Of a stretch of 64,000 nucleotides of DNA, positions 50,301 through 56,300 are shown in pieces. Every line of letters begins with the position of its first letter. The stretch's first letter is position 1. The notes below the pieces were generated by a model. That model ran no database searches. It saw nothing but the letters and a program-made list of their open reading frames with translations, and was not told the origin of the DNA. Position numbers and translations under genes: made by a program. This DNA is from Manduca sexta (Eukaryota > Arthropoda > Insecta > Lepidoptera > Sphingidae): NCBI RefSeq assembly GCF_014839805.1, contig NC_051138.1, positions 12,956,983-13,020,982 on the forward strand, written 5' to 3'.

Positions 50301-53300
50301 ATTAGTTATATTCATCTACAGATTTAGTTGTTATTGATTCGTGTGCATTAGAAAAAAATACTTACTAAAAAGTCATTTAACTTTCATTTATCAAACCTCA
50401 ACTAACAAATCTAAAAACTGCACGTAAAGCAGCTGTGATTTTTACAATCATAAGTAAACCTTTTTCCGCCGCGCATTCCCTACAAAAGACAGCTGAGTAC
50501 GAATTATCGAATGACGATCGGACCGTCTCTGGAACAAACGGACGCCGCCTTATCAAACTATATGTATAACAGACCGGTTAAGCCGCTTCCATAGCGTTTA
50601 AAACATTGTTTATATTGTTATTGTTAACGTAAATTTATTCATTAGCAATTCGTTAATTTGAATTAGTTTAATGCTTAGGATGTAAAAGAGATACAGGCTG
50701 ATTTATTTTTGCATTTTCATTACTTTATTAATAACAGTTTTATACATAAATATAAATTATGTGAATGATCAATAATTTATCTGTAAATAAAAGTATATGT
50801 ATATTTTAAAAGATTTATACACATATATACCAAATACGTATATCAAACTTGTACAATTAATCTAAATCAGATAACGTATAACGTAACAATATATTGTTAG
50901 ATATATTAAATTGATCAATAAATAACGATCCGCCATTTCACCGCACGTTGCCAGCGTCCTAAGCGAGATAAAAAACCAATCAAGCTACTACCGAACACGA
51001 CGCGTGTAGAATGTCCTTTGATGTGCCGACACTCTGATAGCGTGGCAGATGGTATGGCGAAATATTGCCAACAAGATTGTATTAAATTATATTGAATTAA
51101 CGGGATTTTAATAATGCTACTGTGTTGGATTATGGGAAATTATGGTAAAATTTTGGTTTTAAGTTTTCAGTTATCAGTTATTTTAATTTATTAGCAGTAC
51201 ACACCCTGTACATTAGCGAAGAGAATTTGTTAGGTTGGGCGATAGATTGTTTTTCCTATACGTATTAAATTCTGTTATCTGCATTGGGTAGAAAAAAAAT
51301 CTGATCTCTTCAAATTATAAATGATGCGAATAAGGTCCACTATATAATATACTTATATTATAAATAGGAAAAGTTTGTTTGTAGGGGCTAATCTCTGGAA
51401 CTATTGAACCGAATTTATTTTGTTTGAGTAATAGGTAGTTACATTATTCTTGAGTGCTATTATTTATTCAGCTTTTTATTCTGGGAAAATATATATCGGG
51501 GCTTTTATCCCGAAAAACTCTTTCACGCGGCTGAAGACGCGAGCAAAAGCTAGTTCTATATAAATTAGTATATTACAACTGGCGAGCGTCATGTCCTGTC
51601 CGGTGTTTCACAAAACCATTAAAATTTATATTACAACGTGAGTCATAGAAAAAGCGAAGTTGACAATTTCGCGGAATATAGTACTGACTCACGCAAGACA
51701 TATTGTTATTAACAGGACAGTGATTAATGTATCTGTGAGAATGTAACGTACTTTTTGTCCACATTCGATCTGCTTGTATTTTTATTTCCTATTAACTAGT
51801 AATCGATAATATATCACCTTATAATTTGTAAGAATATGTGGCGGTCTTATATCCAATTGTGATATATATTATATAGTTCATTTTTATAATTTGTATTCTT
51901 TTTGAAGTTTTTGTGTTCAATAATATTATTTATCGATCTATTAGTTCCATAATGTTAAAGGAATTATGCATGCGTTACCAACGGTAAAGGCTTATTGCGC
52001 TTGCGACGATTGTTGACATTTTAAAAGCGGCGATAGTCTACTTGGTTGTAGAACTGACCTCCGGGACGAATATCCGTGGGTTGGAAAAACAAGAGCACAC
52101 ACTTCTGAATTTCTAAAATTATGTATGTATTCTTTGTAAATTATCGTTTGCTCTAACAGTAAAGGAAAACATCGTGAAGAAACCTGCATATCTGAGAAGT
52201 TCTCTATAGGAATTTTAAGGGTGTGTGGAACAAATCCGCACTAAGCCAGATCGGTGGATTAACGGCTAATCCCTCACAGTAGCAGAGGAGGCCCGTGCCC
52301 AGCAGTGGGATAGTATATATATATAATACAGGCCCGATATCTCTTTATTTTTAAAGTTACTTTTTTACATTTTTAGACGTATCGTAGAAAAAACAATGAA
52401 TATAAAAATATAAAAAATGAATCACCCTCCGATGGCGAAGCGTAAGACCTAAGCCAGCGGCGGTTAGGGTTTCAAAGTGAGGAATCTCCTCACAATTATT
52501 ATATAATATATAAGTTCAATATATTCAATTCTAGTTTCTTTAAGGCGTCACGCAGACGCTTTCAGCTCGTTGCCGACAACCACTACTGTATTATCAATCT
52601 GTGCTTCTGCATACCTTCTTATTGCAAAGAAACAACGAACATGTTCGCAAAGCAACCATTAATATAGTCCCATACATTAAGATTCGTGTGAAAACGTCCA
52701 TTTAGCCGCTTTGATGTCGCCGCCTATGATGTGCCGATGTTATTAATACAAATATATTAAATCAATAAATCGGGGGCGCTAAATGCTTAATAAATTTATG
52801 TTGTTGATTTTTAATTAAGTCGCTTTTGGTTAAACGGAAATAGATGCGCGTGGAACTTTAAACTTCTGATGAATAACGGACTCTGTAGCGTGGCTTTGAA
52901 GAGTGGCTGAAAAGATTCAAGTATTTTTTATTGCAATAAGACGATAAGACGAAGATGCTGCTCGCCTGGTGGTAAGCGATACGACCGCCCATAAACAGTA
53001 GCAACACCATACAGAATTTTGAGTTTAAAAGTGCAAATAGAACAAGTTAGTGAAAGGGAAATAAATTATTTTATTTATTTATTCGCGCGTGATTATATTT
53101 TAAGAATAGGTTAAAGTCAAAAAGATCCTTTCGTAAAAAACTTAACCTAAATCATTCCGCAATATGCGTATAAAAGTGTCTTAAATTCCATATTTGAGTA
53201 GGAATGAGTGCAGGAGAGTGTTAATGATCTAGAATTATTATAAGTAGATATAATTAGGCTCCCCTATCACATATGAGTGAACACAAATCACAAAAAATGG

Positions 53301-56300
53301 GTGGCCTGGTTGCACTTCTGCCTACCGCTTTTGGGATCAAGGCGTGATGTGTGATTTTGATGCGTTTCACAAGCACGTATAGATCTAACTAAGAATTATG
53401 TATAGATTTCCCTTGTATCTACAACTTGAGACAGTAAATTAACTCTATTCTTTTAATTCACAGAAAACAAATTAAAACAATCATTTTACGATCGAATGCA
53501 TAGGTTAAGTTAATAGACTAGAAAAGCATAAAGTCTGACGGGTTAATTACTATAGTATAAGCGACACTTGTGACGTCGTGGTTGTTTTTATACCATGCCA
53601 TTTGTGAACTAACCGTATAGAGATTTAAACCCTTAAGGGATGACCGTCTAAAAATAGAAATCTTAATTTATTAAATCATTACGGTAGAAACTAGGAACGC
53701 AAAAAAATTGACTACACTTCAGTCAATCAATTACCAGAATTTTAGTTAAGTACGTTTATCACACCTCTATCTCTTATGCGAAAGCCATTTTCTCAATTAT
53801 GGCATCCGGGTTGCATCTGAATTAATTTAAACATTTTTAAATTATATTGGTATACCTTACTATATTTATATACATACATAGTTAAGAGACTTGGATTGCG
53901 ACTTTGCACGATTCTTGCGTACATCTCCCGCTTCCTCCACCTTTAGCAATCTTTTCATGCATTCCCACCGGTTCAGGGCACTTTTGACCTTGCCTTTACT
54001 AAGAAAGTCTGAAAGTGGAAGGTTCGCTGCGGTTAACCACTATCGGCCCTTCCATCCAGATTCGCCTTAAATATCCTCTTTGTCAGTCTTCTATCATCCA
54101 TCTTCTCCAAATGCCCATATCGCCTTAACATACTATACTTAGTCTTTTTCTATACTTCCTTATCTCACATCAAGGTGGGGTCGATACATTTTAAGCAAGT
54201 AACACAAAACAAAATGGTTCAGTTTTTATGACAGTCCCAGCTGATCATTCTACTCCCATTCAATCTTAGCTAAATGATGTAATAACTTGAATGAAATGTT
54301 TTCGTTTATGATTTGAACCTGGGACCTCCCAGGACATGCCATACTCTAGCAGCATTAAAACGGCAATACTAAGTGACTTATTAAAATAATTATTTTTTAA
54401 TTACTTGAATAAAAATAGGTATTTAATGTTGGAACCTGAACTGAACTAATATTCATAAAATATCGATATGATGACTCTCGGCAATTATTATTAAGTACCC
54501 GCTTAATAATATAATCATGTGACAATAAAATTTTATGTCATTGAAATGATAGTGTAGTAATAATCTTACCATTATATTGTTTCTAAAGGTTAATCTATAG
54601 AAATAATATCTATCTATAGAAAATGTATAAAAATAATGAGATTCATTAATTTTTTTAACAGTAAGGAAAAACAATGAACTCTATAGGAACGCTATGCGTA
54701 AATTACGCAATAGTTTATATTCATTTAGTTATTTATTACCTTGGTATAGCGGCGATAGCCTAGTTGGGAGTGGAAAAGTTTGCCGAGACGAATATCCTCA
54801 GGTTCAAAACCTAAGGCCACGCACCTATGACTTTCCTAAAGTTATGTGTGTACTACTACTACTACTATCACAGCCCTGTATTATATACTTGCCCACTGCT
54901 GAGCACGGGCCTCCTCTACTACTGAGAGGGATTAGGCCTTAGTCCACCACGCTGGCCTAGTGCGGATTGGTAGACTTCACACACCTTCGAAATTCCTATA
55001 GAGAACTTCTCAGATGTGCAGGTTTCCTCACGATGTTTTCCTTCACCGTTAAAGCGAACGATAAATTCACAAAGAATACACACATGATTTTAGAAAAGTC
55101 GGAGGTGTGTGCCCTTGGGATTTGAACCTGCGGACATTCGTCTCGGCAGTCCGTTCCACACCCAACTAGGCTATCGCCGCTTTTAAGTTAGTTATGTGTG
55201 TATTCTTTGTGAATTATATTAATGGTGAAGGTAAACATCGTGAGGAAACCTGCATATCCTAGAAGTACCCTGTAGGAATTTTGAGAGTATGTGAAGTCTG
55301 GCAAATCGTACTAAGCTAGCGTGGTGGACTAAGGCCTAATCCCTCTCAGTAGTAGAGGAGGCCCATGCCTGACAGTGGGACAGTATATATTATAATACAG
55401 ACTGGGGCCTTATTCTCTATCCCGCACGTTATTTTGACAGTGTGTAACAAGCACGTAACACAACACATCATGTCTAGGACTATAGAAATTTGGCTTACAG
55501 AATACCATTCCACACACATTTCTCGAAGATAACATGACACGGCCGCGTTACGCGCTTACACTATCATACAGAATAAGGGCCCTGATGTTATTATATTGTA
55601 TATTGATATTATTTATTTTGGAGAATTTCTCAGGTACTTCTAAACGAGGTCTACCAACCCGCACTGCGCCATTGTGGTAGACTGGAGCCTAAACCCTCTC
55701 AATAGTAGAGGAAGCCCGTACTCTGCAGTGAAACAGCATATAATACAGGACTGATATTACCATTACTTTTTTTTTTTTTTTTTTTTTTTTTACCGGCATA
55801 GTTTTGTCGACTGCCGAGGGGAAATCATCCGTCGTCCGTCGATATTCTATTGAACCCCACTTCATTTATCATCAGGGGCCTTATTCTCTATCCCGCACGT
55901 TATTTTAACAGTGCGTAACAAGCACGTAACACAACGCATCATGTTTAGGACTATAGAAATTTGGCTTACAGGATACCATTCCACGCACATTTCTCGGACA
56001 TAACATGACACGGCCGCGTTACGCGTTTACACTATCATACAGAATAAGTGCCCAGGTGTAGTTCATTTATCATCAGGTGTAGTAGGGTCACTTAGTCGTG
56101 CCAATATGAAAAAAAAATTAAAATAATAATTCATCACCGTTACATAAGGTGGTCGTCTCCAAATGTCCAGTAATTACGCTGGCTACAATGTCCGTCAAAC
56201 CGGAACACAGTAATTAACAGTAATAGACACTATTGCTTGGTGATAAATATTATATGAAAATGCTGTTTAGAGTATTTCAATATAGCATGGATTATTATAA

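Larger units (their letters stand above)
54749..55620 (+). mobile_element. SINE family A (outer copy), split by two insertions
   Basis: Outer plus-strand SINE: head 54749-54852, interrupted by a reversed SINE, continuing at 55190-55403, interrupted again by a MITE (55404-55581), with the tail TGATGTTATTATATT after it. Confidence 0.85.
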
